Origin: Candidatus Reconcilbacillus cellulovorans
GTDB taxonomy: Bacteria; Bacillota; Bacilli; Paenibacillales; Reconciliibacillaceae
Length of the DNA: 34,782 bases
Direction: 5' to 3'
Assembly: GCA_002507565.1 (NCBI GenBank)
Contig: MOXJ01000028.1
Location: 1 to 34,782, forward strand
Part shown: positions 7,861-16,728 of the stretch, piece after piece
Numbering within the stretch: the first letter of the stretch is position 1
Layout of the letters: each line of letters starts with the position of its first letter
The notes under the pieces: generated by a model
What the model was told of the DNA's origin: nothing
The model's database searches: none
What the model saw: only the letters and a program-made list of their open reading frames with translations
Position numbers and translations under genes: made by a program

Positions 7861-7866
7861 TATACT
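7861..7866 (+). promoter_or_regulatory. Possible -10 box for the acyl-CoA synthetase gene
   Basis: TATACT lies 51 bases before the start codon, in a 144-base gap that is locally AT-rich. I found no convincing -35 hexamer at 16-18 nt, so this is a weak call. Confidence 0.3.
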
Positions 7867-7916
7867 GGAACCAGAACAACTCCTCTTCATCATCCAAAAC
7901 AAATGGGGTCGTGCCG

Positions 7917-10028
7917 ATGAGCGAACTGGCGCATTTTTACCGCCCCGACGGGGTGGCCGTCGTCGGCGCCTCGAATAAGCCGGGCAAAGTCGGCCATTCC
8001 ATCATCCGCAACATGTCGCAATGCGGCTACGGCGGCCGCCTTTATCCGATCAACCCGCGCGAAACCGTGATCGCCGGCCTGAAGGCGTACGCTTCGGTCC
8101 TCGACATTCCCGAGCCGGTCGAACTCGCCGTCGTCGCCGTTCCGGCCGCTTCCGTCCTCGACGTCGCCCGGCAATGCGGCGAAAAAGGCGTGCGGCACCT
8201 CATCGTCGTGTCGGCCGGCTTTCGAGAAATCGGAAAAGAAGGCCTCGATCTGGAAAAAGAACTCGTATCGCTTTGCCGACGTTACGGCATGCGCCTGCTC
8301 GGGCCGAACTGCGTCGGCATGATGGACACGCATACGCCGATCAACGCGTCGTTTGCCCAGGCTTTCCCCCTTAAGGGCGACATCGCCTTTCTGTCCCAAA
8401 GCGGCGCGATGCTCGTCGCCATTCTCGACTGGAGCCTTTCCGCCGGCATCGGTTTCAGCAAAATGGTCAGCCTCGGCAACAAGGCGGACTTGTCGGAAAT
8501 CGACTTTATCGCGGAAGCCGCCGACGATCCGAACACACGGGTGATCGCCTGTTACCTCGAAGACGTTGCCGACGGCGAGCGGTTCCTGAAAACAGTGCGG
8601 GAAGCGGCGCTTAAAAAACCGATCGTCGTCCTGAAGTCCGGCGCGAGCCAGGCCGGCGCCCAGGCGGCGTCGTCGCATACCGGCGCGCTCGCCGGCAGCG
8701 ATCTCGCTTACGACGTCGCCTTCCGCCAATGCGGCGTCCTGCGCGCGCGGACGATGACCGAACTGTTCGAACTGGCGACCGCTTTTTCCCGCTGTCCGAT
8801 TCCGACCGGCAACCGGGTCGCCGTCGTCACCAATTCCGGCGGCCCCGGCATTGTGACGACCGACCGCATCGAAGCCGACGGACTGGCGATGGCGCGCTTT
8901 ACCCGCGAGACGGCGGATGCGCTGCGCCGTGCGTTGCCCGCGGAGGCGTCGGTATATAACCCCGTCGACGTTCTCGGCGACGCCGACGCCGAGCGGTTCC
9001 GGACGGCGCTGGAAACGACGCTCGCCGACCCGAACGTCGACAGCGCGATCGTCCTCCTTTGCCCGACGGCGGTCGCCCAGCCGGCGAAAACGGCGAAGGC
9101 GATCGTCGAAATGCGGAACCGGTTTCCCGCCAAACCGATCGTCGGCGTTTTCCTCGGGGGAGAGACGATGGCGGAAGCGACGCGCATCCTGACGGAAGCG
9201 GGCGTGCCGTGCTTTTCGTTCCCGGAACCCGCCGTCGCCGCGATCCGCGGACTCGTCCGGTATGCTGACGCCCGCCGCGACCCGCCTGCCGAACCGCTTA
9301 CCGTTCCCGGTGCCCTCGACCGAAAGACGGTCAAAGCTGTTTTCTACGACGTGCTGCGCGACCACCGGCTCGTGCTGCTCGGCAGCGAGGCCGCTCTCGT
9401 CGCCGAAGCGTACGGCATTCCGGCGGCGCCGACCGTTCTGGCGACCACGGCCGACGAAGCCGTACGGGAAGCGAACCGGATGGGCTACCCTGTCGTGCTG
9501 AAAGTCGCCTCGCCGAACATTCTCCACAAAACCGACGTCGGCGGCGTCAAAGTGGGCCTCGGCACGCCGGAGGATGTTCGGAAGGCGTTCGCGGACATCG
9601 TGGAAAGCGTCGGCAGACTGCTGCCCGACGCCGTCGTGCACGGCGTGGAAGTGCAGAAAATGATGCCGAAAGGCGTCGAACTCATCATCGGCATGACGCG
9701 CGACGTCCAGTTCGGGCCGCTGATCGCCGTCGGATTGGGCGGCATTTACGTCAACTTGCTCAAAGACGTTTCGTTTCGCCTCGTCGACGGACTGACGCGA
9801 CGCGACATCGAGCGCATGCTGACGGAAACGAAAGCCTACGCCTTGCTTCGCGGCTATCGAGGCGAAAAACCGGCCGACATCGGCGCGCTCGTCGACGTCG
9901 TCGAGCGGACGGCGCGGCTTGCGCTCGATTTTCCGGAAATCAACGAGATCGACATCAACCCCGTCTTTGCTTATGAACGCGGCGTCTGCGCGCTCGACGT
10001 CAAAATGACGATTTCCGACAACCGGTAA
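7917..10028 (+). CDS. ADP-forming acetate/acyl-CoA synthetase, fused alpha-beta
   Basis: 703 residues from ATG 7917 (GGGGT 7 nt upstream). Order: CoA-binding Rossmann domain (VAVVGASNKPGKVG, 12-26), succinyl-CoA-synthetase-like domains with GPNCVG (129-134) and the phosphohistidine motif SSHTGALAGS (H254), then a C-terminal ATP-grasp domain (about 490-703: GYPVVLKVASPNILHKTDVGGV, VEVQKMMPKGVELIIGMTRD, IDINPVF). The family interconverts acyl-CoA plus ADP and phosphate with acid, CoA and ATP, and so can make ATP from acetyl-CoA or another acyl-CoA. No GNAT domain is attached, unlike Pat-type acetyltransferases. Gene 14 bases... downstream partner begins 17 bases after the stop and is probably cotranscribed. 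Which acyl group is used is unknown. Confidence 0.9.
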   Translation: MSELAHFYRPDGVAVVGASNKPGKVGHSIIRNMSQCGYGGRLYPINPRETVIAGLKAYASVLDIPEPVELAVVAVPAASVLDVARQCGEKGVRHLIVVSAGFREIGKEGLDLEKELVSLCRRYGMRLLGPNCVGMMDTHTPINASFAQAFPLKGDIAFLSQSGAMLVAILDWSLSAGIGFSKMVSLGNKADLSEIDFIAEAADDPNTRVIACYLEDVADGERFLKTVREAALKKPIVVLKSGASQAGAQAASSHTGALAGSDLAYDVAFRQCGVLRARTMTELFELATAFSRCPIPTGNRVAVVTNSGGPGIVTTDRIEADGLAMARFTRETADALRRALPAEASVYNPVDVLGDADAERFRTALETTLADPNVDSAIVLLCPTAVAQPAKTAKAIVEMRNRFPAKPIVGVFLGGETMAEATRILTEAGVPCFSFPEPAVAAIRGLVRYADARRDPPAEPLTVPGALDRKTVKAVFYDVLRDHRLVLLGSEAALVAEAYGIPAAPTVLATTADEAVREANRMGYPVVLKVASPNILHKTDVGGVKVGLGTPEDVRKAFADIVESVGRLLPDAVVHGVEVQKMMPKGVELIIGMTRDVQFGPLIAVGLGGIYVNLLKDVSFRLVDGLTRRDIERMLTETKAYALLRGYRGEKPADIGALVDVVERTARLALDFPEINEIDINPVFAYERGVCALDVKMTISDNR

Positions 10029-10045
10029 GGAAGGTGGCCTGGCCC

Positions 10046-11122
10046 GTGAACGCGAAATCGAAAGGCCTGTATATCATGGGGACGCCCGCCGCCGGCAAGA
10101 CCGCGCTGGCCGCGGGGCTCATCCAGAAATTGCTGAAAGAAGGCTTGCGCGTCGCCTATTTCAAACCCGTCGCCCAGTTCGCCCACGGGCGCGAGGAAGA
10201 CGACGACGTCGCCCTGATGCGGTCGTTGCTCGGCGCCGAAGGCGACGGCGGAAACGGCACCGAATGGTCGGCCGTCCGGATGGCCGGACCGTCCTATCTA
10301 TCGCTCGGCGCGCAGCGCGACGACGACGCCCGGCGGCACGTCCGCCGCATTTTCGAAGACAAGGCGGCATCCGCCGACGCCGTCGTCGTCGGCGGATCGG
10401 CGTACCCGTACGCTTATGCCGGCTGCGGGCTCGACGATCTTTCCCTGGCCGGGGAGCTCGGCGCGAACGCCTTGTTCGTCTTCACCGCGGACAACGACTT
10501 CCGGCTCGATCAGGCGCTGTTTTTCGCCCGAAGCGCAAGGCAAGCCGGCATCCCGCTGCTCGGCGCGGTTCTGAACAACGTGCCGCGGCCGCTTCTCGCC
10601 AAGACGGAAGGCATCTATCGCCCCGTGCTCGAGAGGGAAGGATGTCCCGTGCTGGGCGTCATCCCCCGCCGGCGGGAAATCGCCTCGCCGACCGTTGAAG
10701 AATACGTGGAAACGCTCGGCGGCGAACTGCTTGCCGGCGAAAACGCCCTCGACCGACTCGTCGGTGAAGTCGTCATCGGCGCGATGACGGCCGACAGCGC
10801 CCTGACCTATTTCCGCAGATCGGCCGACAAAGCGGTCTTCCTCGGCGGCGACCGCGCGGAAGTCGCCCTCGCCGCCCTGGAAACGAGCACCTCCGTGCTC
10901 GTGCTGACTGGCGGCCTTTACCCCGACGTCCGCGTCATCGCGCGCGCCCGGGAAAAAAACGTCCCCGTCCTGCTCGTCCACGACGATACGTTTACGGCCG
11001 TGGAAAAAGTCGGTCACCTGACGCGCCGGCTGAAGCCGGGCAACGCCGCCGCGCTTTCCGTGACACTGGAAAACGTGGAAACGTACTTCCGTTGGTCGGC
11101 CGTCGTCGAGGCGTTGCGATGA
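10046..11122 (+). CDS. BioD-like P-loop ATPase with DRTGG domain (phosphotransacetylase N-terminal-like)
   Basis: 358 residues from GTG 10046, chosen because GGAAGGTGG ends 8 nt upstream (GTG at 10034 would overlap that site). N-terminal BioD-like domain with Walker A GTPAAGKTA (about 11-19), RVAYFKPVAQ, VVVGGSAYPY and GAVLNNVPR. The C-terminal region from about residue 235 (VGEVVIGAMTADSALTYFR, then ADKAVFLGGDRAEVALAAL and VLVLTGGLYPD) is a DRTGG domain. Together these match the N-terminal regulatory part of long phosphotransacetylases, but the catalytic Pta domain is absent. Placement after an ADP-forming acyl-CoA synthetase suggests a regulatory or sensing role in acyl-CoA/acetate metabolism; this is inference. 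Confidence 0.85.
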   Translation: MNAKSKGLYIMGTPAAGKTALAAGLIQKLLKEGLRVAYFKPVAQFAHGREEDDDVALMRSLLGAEGDGGNGTEWSAVRMAGPSYLSLGAQRDDDARRHVRRIFEDKAASADAVVVGGSAYPYAYAGCGLDDLSLAGELGANALFVFTADNDFRLDQALFFARSARQAGIPLLGAVLNNVPRPLLAKTEGIYRPVLEREGCPVLGVIPRRREIASPTVEEYVETLGGELLAGENALDRLVGEVVIGAMTADSALTYFRRSADKAVFLGGDRAEVALAALETSTSVLVLTGGLYPDVRVIARAREKNVPVLLVHDDTFTAVEKVGHLTRRLKPGNAAALSVTLENVETYFRWSAVVEALR

Positions 11123-11150
11123 CGGCCATTGGCAGCGCGGTCGGGTCACG

Positions 11151-11177
11151 CCGTCGACGTTGGCGCGCCGTCGACGT
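11151..11177. repeat. Repeated self-complementary CCGTCGACGT between convergent genes
   Basis: CCGTCGACGT occurs at 11151-11160 and again at 11168-11177. Its core CGTCGACG is its own reverse complement, so the two copies can pair into an 8-bp stem with a 9-nt spacer or act as a protein site. No T-tract follows on either strand, so it is a doubtful terminator. It lies in the 66-base gap between the convergent genes. Confidence 0.35.
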
Positions 11178-11188
11178 ACGAGAGCAGT

Positions 11189-12802
11189 TCAAGACATTGA
11201 CGGTGTGACTTTGCCTTCCTGTTGTTGCAGGACGAATTCGACAGGCGACAGGCCAGTGACCTGTTTGAACATGCGGCTGAAATATGCAGGATCGGAATAA
11301 CCGACCATCTCCGCGACTTCATAGACCATGTAACGTTTTTTCGCCAACAAAGACTTCGCCTTCTCGATACGAAAACGTGTCAAATATTGCATGAAACTCA
11401 TTCCTGTTTCCTTTTTGAACAAGAAACTGAGATAGTTTCGGTGTAGTCCGAGTTCCCGCGCGAGTTCCGCAAACGACACCTTCTGCGAATAACGCTCGGC
11501 CACCGCCCGCTTCACATAATCGACGTACGAAAGACTTTTCGGGTCGACGGCCCGGCGGAACGCTTCCAGATTCGCCTCGACGATTTCGTTCAGCCGTCGG
11601 TATAGGGTTTCCTTCTCTGTATACCGCAATACGTCCCGAAGCAGCTTCGCCGTCCGATCGGCGCCCACCTCCGCTTCGGCGTCTCCGACGGAAAACGCGG
11701 ACAACGCGCAAATGATCGCCGTCGACACCATTTTGGCCATCGCCAGCGTTACACGCTCGTTGCGGAAAAACGACGCGCCAATTTCTTCCCAACACGCCGC
11801 CACTTCGGCGCCGTCCTCCCTGGCCAGCGCGGCGAACAGCCGTGAAATCGACTCGACCGGATATTTCGCCTGCGGGTCGTCGACGAAAAACGCAGGGCTT
11901 TCCCCTTCCATTTCCGCGGTTTTCAACGCTTCCCGAGCTTCCCTGAACGATTGTGGCCATTTCGAGACGTCGCGGTATAACCTGCCGATTCCCACAAAAA
12001 CGTCGAACCGCAAATAACGCCGGGCCGCATCCGCGAGCGCAAGCGCCGTCCGCTTCGCCCGCTTCGCCAAACCGTCAGGTTCGCCGTAAAGCAATACAGC
12101 CAAACAGTCGTCCGGCGCATAATAGGACACAAAAGCCGGCCCGTCTTCCCGGGCAATCTCGGCGGACATGTTGGACAAGGCGAACAGATACAATTCCTTG
12201 TCCCGCTCCGTAAGGGCGCAGTCTTCCGCGAAATCAGGTCTTGCCGCAATCACAACGCCCCCGCCCAGCAGTTCGGCGGACACGCCCAACGTCCGAAGTC
12301 TTTCTTCCAGGCGTGGTCCAGCCTTTTCTCCTGCCGTAAGAAGCTGGTGCATCATCAACTCGCGCAGAGCTGGAAGATGCCGTTCGAACTGCTCCCGGTA
12401 TTCACCGAGCAGTTGTTCCTTCGCCTTGCGATGTTCCGCCTCCCGCAGCACGTCGCGGATTTCCCGCTCGATCTCCCGGGGCACCGACGGTTTCAAAATA
12501 TAACGGCTGACGTTGAAATGAATCGCTTCTTTCGTATAAACAAAGTCGTCGTAAGCGCTCAGGACCACGATCGGCACATCCGGATCGATCTCCCGGATGC
12601 GGCGGATCAGCGCGATGCCATCCATATGCGGCATGTTCATATCCGTGATGACGAGGTCGGGGCGGGCGGCGACGAATTTTTCCCACGCCGACCGTCCGTC
12701 TTCGGTAAATTCCAACTCCCGAACACCAAGCCCTTTCCAGTCGATCGTGTCGCGAAGCCCTTCCAGCACATGCCGCTCGTCGTCCGCAATCAACACTTTC
12801 AT
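11189..12802 (-). CDS. Response regulator with AraC-type DNA-binding domain (YesN-like)
   Basis: 537 residues. Receiver domain at the N-terminus with acidic pair D8/D9, phosphoacceptor D54 in VITDMNMPHMDG, LSAYDD and the lysine in YILKP. A middle region of about 270 residues is typical of the YesN group. The C-terminal 100 residues contain two helix-turn-helix motifs of the AraC/XylS family (VSFAELARELGLHRNYLSFLF and YMVYEVAEMVGYSDPAYFSRMFK, ending LSPVEFV). ATG overlaps the kinase stop (ATGA) with GGAAGGAG upstream. These regulators activate carbohydrate-uptake operons after phosphorylation by a YesM-type kinase. It is the last gene of the minus-strand sugar operon. Confidence 0.93.
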   Translation of the reverse strand: MKVLIADDERHVLEGLRDTIDWKGLGVRELEFTEDGRSAWEKFVAARPDLVITDMNMPHMDGIALIRRIREIDPDVPIVVLSAYDDFVYTKEAIHFNVSRYILKPSVPREIEREIRDVLREAEHRKAKEQLLGEYREQFERHLPALRELMMHQLLTAGEKAGPRLEERLRTLGVSAELLGGGVVIAARPDFAEDCALTERDKELYLFALSNMSAEIAREDGPAFVSYYAPDDCLAVLLYGEPDGLAKRAKRTALALADAARRYLRFDVFVGIGRLYRDVSKWPQSFREAREALKTAEMEGESPAFFVDDPQAKYPVESISRLFAALAREDGAEVAACWEEIGASFFRNERVTLAMAKMVSTAIICALSAFSVGDAEAEVGADRTAKLLRDVLRYTEKETLYRRLNEIVEANLEAFRRAVDPKSLSYVDYVKRAVAERYSQKVSFAELARELGLHRNYLSFLFKKETGMSFMQYLTRFRIEKAKSLLAKKRYMVYEVAEMVGYSDPAYFSRMFKQVTGLSPVEFVLQQQEGKVTPSMS

Positions 12803-14550
12803 CGCGGATCATCTCCTTCCCCGGACCGGATGACCGGCAACACGATCCGGACGACGGCGCCGCGTGGCTGCCGGTTCGAACACTCCACCCCGTACTCCGG
12901 CCCGAAATACAACCGGATCCTGTCGTGAACGTTCGCGATACCGCGGCCGCCCGCTTGCTCGAAGCGCACCGGACTCCCGGGCGCAAATCCTTTGCCGTTG
13001 TCTTCCACCATCAGGCAAAACCGTTTCTCGTCAAGAGCGACGGCAGAGACGACGACCTGCGCCCGCTCGCCCGCGTCCGCGTCGAATCCGTGCTTGATCG
13101 CGTTTTCGACCAGCGGTTGCAGGATGACGCGCGGCACGTACAAATCGCGGAACTCGTCCGTCACACGGTCGACGAATTCGAATCGGTCGCCGAACCGAAC
13201 CCGCTGGATCTGGGCGTAAAGCGACACATGTTCCAATTCCTCGTCGAGCGGAATCCACTGTTCGGGTTTCCCGAGGCTAATCCGCAACAACCGCGCCAGC
13301 TTCGCCGCCATTTCGCTCGCCTCGACGGCACCTTTCGCAGCGGCCGTCCAATTTATCATATCCAACGTATTGTAGAGAAAATGGGGATGGATCTGGCTTT
13401 GCAGCAAGCGAAGTTCGGCGTCGCGCTTTTTCCGGTGTTCTTCCTCCAATTGTTCGAGCAGTCCCTGGAGCTGCTCGGCCATCGCGTTGTAACTTTGCGC
13501 GAGTTGGTCGAACTCGACGATGGAAAACGGGCCGAGCCGCCAGCGGAAATTGCCCGTTTCCACCCGCTTGAAGCCTTCCAGCAACCGGACGATCGGCTGG
13601 ATGACGCGGTCCGAAATGAACGCCGCCGTCGGCAGCGTCGACATCAGAACGACCGCGCCCACGGCCAGGACGAGATTCCGAAGACGCTCCATGTTCCGGA
13701 ACGCTTCTCCCACGGGAACGAACGACACCAGCTTTCGGCTTCCGGTCGAATCGCGGACGACGACCATCAACTCCTTGGATCGCGCGCCCCCGATCACTTC
13801 TGCTCCTTCCCGCGTGAGAGCGGCGCGTTCGAGCCAGTTCGTGCCCGCAAGCCGGCTTTCGTCGAATTCGGGAGATCGCGACACGATTCGGCCTTCGCGG
13901 TCGAGCAAGACGTACATCCGTCCGACTCCGCGCTCGCGGTCGACTCGACCGCCGATCGATTCCCAAAGCGCCCGCTCGTTCAAATTCATCTCCACATAAC
14001 CGATCGGAACGTTGCGCGAATTCCAGATTTTGATCACAAACGTCAACACCTGCGCCGGCCCTCCCGACGCCCACGGATCCGAGCGCGCCGAAATCCAGAA
14101 AGCGTCGACCTCGCGGAAGCGCACCAATTCGCCCTCCCAGGGAACGTCAGACATCGGCAAAATTCGGGAACCCGCCTTGGCCAACGGACTGTCGGTATAA
14201 ATCTGAATACTCGTCAAATAGGACTTGACATAGACGATGCCGCTCAGCCAGTCCGCCAGTTCCCGCGAAGCGACGATCCGGTCGTAGACGTCGGCCGGCG
14301 GATCGTCGAGCCGGTCGACGAGGCGTCGGTTCGTCGCCACCGTCAGCGCCGTCTCCTCGACTTCCTGAAAACGCTCTTCGATCCGCAGCATGTCGTTGAC
14401 GACCGCCTCCACGTTCGTCCTCTCTACTTCGCGCATGATCAACAGGCGGAAAACCGCATAAAAAGAAAGAAGGGTGATCAGGACAAACGCGATCACCAAT
14501 CCCAAGAGCGACACCGCAATAAACGGCCTGAGATGCCATCGTCCCGGCAT
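12799..14550 (-). CDS. Sensor histidine kinase, YesM/LytS-like (HisKA_5 type)
   Basis: 583 residues; ATG with AGGGGGT 5 nt upstream. Two membrane helices (about 11-35 and 292-312) enclose an external domain of about 255 residues with the character of a dCache sensor. A HAMP linker follows (IQPIVRLLEGFKRVETGNF). The phosphoacceptor is the histidine in QIHPHFLYNTLD (H390), the signature of this class. The ATPase region has LVENAIKHGF (N box) and DNGKGFAPGSP plus GGRGIANVHDRI (G boxes). Starts 47 bases after the dehydratase gene with no terminator between, so it is probably in the sugar operon, sensing that sugar or its binding protein. Confidence 0.93.
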   Translation of the reverse strand: MPGRWHLRPFIAVSLLGLVIAFVLITLLSFYAVFRLLIMREVERTNVEAVVNDMLRIEERFQEVEETALTVATNRRLVDRLDDPPADVYDRIVASRELADWLSGIVYVKSYLTSIQIYTDSPLAKAGSRILPMSDVPWEGELVRFREVDAFWISARSDPWASGGPAQVLTFVIKIWNSRNVPIGYVEMNLNERALWESIGGRVDRERGVGRMYVLLDREGRIVSRSPEFDESRLAGTNWLERAALTREGAEVIGGARSKELMVVVRDSTGSRKLVSFVPVGEAFRNMERLRNLVLAVGAVVLMSTLPTAAFISDRVIQPIVRLLEGFKRVETGNFRWRLGPFSIVEFDQLAQSYNAMAEQLQGLLEQLEEEHRKKRDAELRLLQSQIHPHFLYNTLDMINWTAAAKGAVEASEMAAKLARLLRISLGKPEQWIPLDEELEHVSLYAQIQRVRFGDRFEFVDRVTDEFRDLYVPRVILQPLVENAIKHGFDADAGERAQVVVSAVALDEKRFCLMVEDNGKGFAPGSPVRFEQAGGRGIANVHDRIRLYFGPEYGVECSNRQPRGAVVRIVLPVIRSGEGDDPR

Positions 14551-14597
14551 AGAGACCCCCTGAAACGCACGATTTGGAGGAGAAGGTTATTATCATT

Positions 14598-15791
14598 TTA
14601 AAAGATATATGAATCTATTTCAAATCTGGGTTTTAAATTTGGATCCCCCGGGATATAGGAATATTTTTTCAACACTTCGTCCGTCAGCTCGACGCCGAGC
14701 CCCGGCACGGGCTTCGGCAGTTCGACGTATCCGTCGCGGTAGACCAGCGGTTCGACCAACAGTTCGTCGCGCAACGGATTGGGTGTGCGGTCGTATTCCA
14801 TGACGAGCATATTGGGCGTCGAAAAAATGACGTGCAGGTTGGCCATCAGCGAGACACCAGACGTAAAAATGTGCGGCGCACACCGCCGGCGGAACGCTTC
14901 GGCCAATGCGGCGATTTTCTTCGCTTCGAGAATGCCGCCGCAACGCGTCGCGTCGGGTTGAAGGATGTCGACCGCCCGAGCGGTCAAATATCGCTTGAAT
15001 TCATATTTCGTATAGACATGCTCGCCGGTCGCGATCGGAATGTCGGTCAGACGTCGAAGCAGCGCGAAATCGTCGATGTTGTCCGCCGTAAAAGGTTCTT
15101 CCAGCCAAAACAGCCTGCATGGTTCAAGCTCGCGCACGACGCGTCGGACGGTCGGAAAATCCCACGGACTGTCGACGTAACACATCCCGGCGTCCGCCAT
15201 CAGATCCACGGCCGGACCGAGCGCCTCGCGCGCCGCCCGCACCGCATCGATGTCCGACCGGACGTCGCGGTTGCCGATGCGCATTTTGACGGCGGTATAA
15301 CCTTCTTCCCTGTAACGTTTCATTTCATCCTGCAAACGTTCCGGCGTCTGATTCATCCCCGCGCTGGCGTACACCCGGATTTTCTCCCTGCACGGACCAC
15401 CCAATAGATCGTAGACGGGGCGCCCCAACCATTTGCCCAAAATATCCCATAACGCGATTTCCAGACCGCTGATGATGGCGACGGCCAATGCGGTCATCCC
15501 CCAGTGCTGGGTTCGGATATACATTTTGTTCCACAAATACTCGATCCGCGTTGGGTCCTCCCCCAGCAACATCGGTTTGAACCGTTCTTCCACGATCCGC
15601 ATGACACCTTCAGGAATCGACGTGGCCTCGCCGATTTCGCCGATGCCGCATATGCCCTTGTCCGTATGAAGCCGGACCAGCATCGCGTTGCGTTGCAGGG
15701 ATACCCACCCGGGACATTTCCATCGCTCTTCTTCTTTATAGCGATAAGACAACGGAATCGTCTCCACCTCGACGATCTTCAAGTCGCTCAC
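14598..15791 (-). CDS. Enolase-superfamily dehydratase (mandelate racemase/muconate lactonizing enzyme type)
   Basis: 397 residues from GTG 15791, overlapping the aldolase stop (GTGA); GGAAGGAG lies 10 nt upstream. N-terminal capping domain, then a (beta/alpha)-barrel. Metal ligands are D200 (LMADAG), E231 or E232 (WLEEP) and E257 (ATGEH). The acid/base residues look like K169/R171 (AVKMRIG), D280 (QPDATRCGG) and H307 (APHIF), the Asp-His pair of the mandelate-racemase subgroup; a K-x-R rather than K-x-K is present. Such enzymes dehydrate acid sugars to 2-keto-3-deoxy acids. With the dehydrogenase and DapA-type aldolase next to it, a sugar-acid dehydratase is likely, but the exact substrate cannot be told. 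Confidence 0.88.
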   Translation of the reverse strand: MSDLKIVEVETIPLSYRYKEEERWKCPGWVSLQRNAMLVRLHTDKGICGIGEIGEATSIPEGVMRIVEERFKPMLLGEDPTRIEYLWNKMYIRTQHWGMTALAVAIISGLEIALWDILGKWLGRPVYDLLGGPCREKIRVYASAGMNQTPERLQDEMKRYREEGYTAVKMRIGNRDVRSDIDAVRAAREALGPAVDLMADAGMCYVDSPWDFPTVRRVVRELEPCRLFWLEEPFTADNIDDFALLRRLTDIPIATGEHVYTKYEFKRYLTARAVDILQPDATRCGGILEAKKIAALAEAFRRRCAPHIFTSGVSLMANLHVIFSTPNMLVMEYDRTPNPLRDELLVEPLVYRDGYVELPKPVPGLGVELTDEVLKKYSYIPGDPNLKPRFEIDSYIF

Positions 15792-16726
15792 GCCGAACCG
15801 GCTCCTTCCCGAACGTTAGGATAACCGAACGCTTCTTTCAATCGGGCGATAAATTTTTCGAACAATTGCAAATAAGGGCCGTCCGGTTCGAACGACGGAC
15901 TGCGGCACCGGTCGCTCGAAAAAACGCCTCTGCGCATCAGCAGGATTTTTTCGTATTTGATCAAACTTTCTGCCGTTTGGGAACAATGATTGATTATTGG
16001 TAACAATCGCTCGAACCGTTCGAGCGCGCGTTCCATTTCTCCGCGCCGGAAATCTTCATAAATGTCGACATAGATTTTCGCCATTGAAGCGCCGGGCATG
16101 ACGCCAACGGCTCCCCGTCGAAGCGCGTCGATCATTTGTCGCCCGGAGTTACCGATGAACACGCCGAGCTTGCCGTCTGTCTTTTCAATAAGCGCCGACA
16201 CGAGCGGTCCCGGCGGTACCGATTCGATTTTGGCGTATACGGGAGCGGCTCGGCGGTTTGCCAATTCGACAAAAATGTCGGCGGGAATGCCGACACCGGT
16301 CACTTCCGGCGCGTACTGCACGACGATCGGCAGGTCGACACTTTCCGCCACGGCGAACAAGTGCCTCCCGATCGCCTCCGCAGACGGCGACATGAGAAAC
16401 GGCGGAACGACCATGACGGCGTCGGCGCCGATCGCCTGGGCGTGCCGCGCGTCCTCGACCGCGAGTTCGAGTGCGTGCCGCGTCACGTTGACGACGACGG
16501 GAACGCGACCGGCGGCCTGTTCCACCGCGATCTCGACGGCCCGTCGCCGTTCTTCGTCGGACACCTTGTAAAACTCACTGGCGACGCCGAGCAGTGCGAT
16601 GCCGTGTACGCCTTCGTCGATCAAGACGTCGATCATTCGCCTCAGATCGTTCTCCTCGATGTCCGAACCGTCCGCTGTAAAAGGCATCGGCAAAATCGGA
16701 ACGACACCGTGCAATTTCTCGCCCAT
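15788..16726 (-). CDS. DapA-family aldolase/lyase (2-keto-3-deoxy acid type inferred)
   Basis: 312 residues from ATG 16726; this start is preferred over ATG 16732 because GAGGGG is then 6 nt away rather than adjacent. Class I (Schiff-base) aldolase barrel: the catalytic lysine is in YAKIES (K166) and the conserved tyrosine in VQYAPEV (Y138). The G-x-x-G-E loop reads GVASEFY, as in DapA relatives that are not true dihydrodipicolinate synthases. The family includes KDG aldolase, N-acetylneuraminate lyase and others. Between an oxidising dehydrogenase and an acid-sugar dehydratase it most likely cleaves the 2-keto-3-deoxy product to pyruvate and an aldehyde. Substrate inferred only. Confidence 0.88.
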   Translation of the reverse strand: MGEKLHGVVPILPMPFTADGSDIEENDLRRMIDVLIDEGVHGIALLGVASEFYKVSDEERRRAVEIAVEQAAGRVPVVVNVTRHALELAVEDARHAQAIGADAVMVVPPFLMSPSAEAIGRHLFAVAESVDLPIVVQYAPEVTGVGIPADIFVELANRRAAPVYAKIESVPPGPLVSALIEKTDGKLGVFIGNSGRQMIDALRRGAVGVMPGASMAKIYVDIYEDFRRGEMERALERFERLLPIINHCSQTAESLIKYEKILLMRRGVFSSDRCRSPSFEPDGPYLQLFEKFIARLKEAFGYPNVREGAGSA

Positions 16727-16728
16727 CG

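Noticed and set aside
12925-14601. 558-codon open frame on the plus strand opposite the histidine kinase
   Set aside because: It is the complement of a clear kinase; the product is rich in Arg, His and Pro with no recognisable domain, as expected for antisense frames in GC-rich DNA. The same holds for long opposing frames at 3451-5004, 7890-9641, 19385-20806 and 25771-26610.
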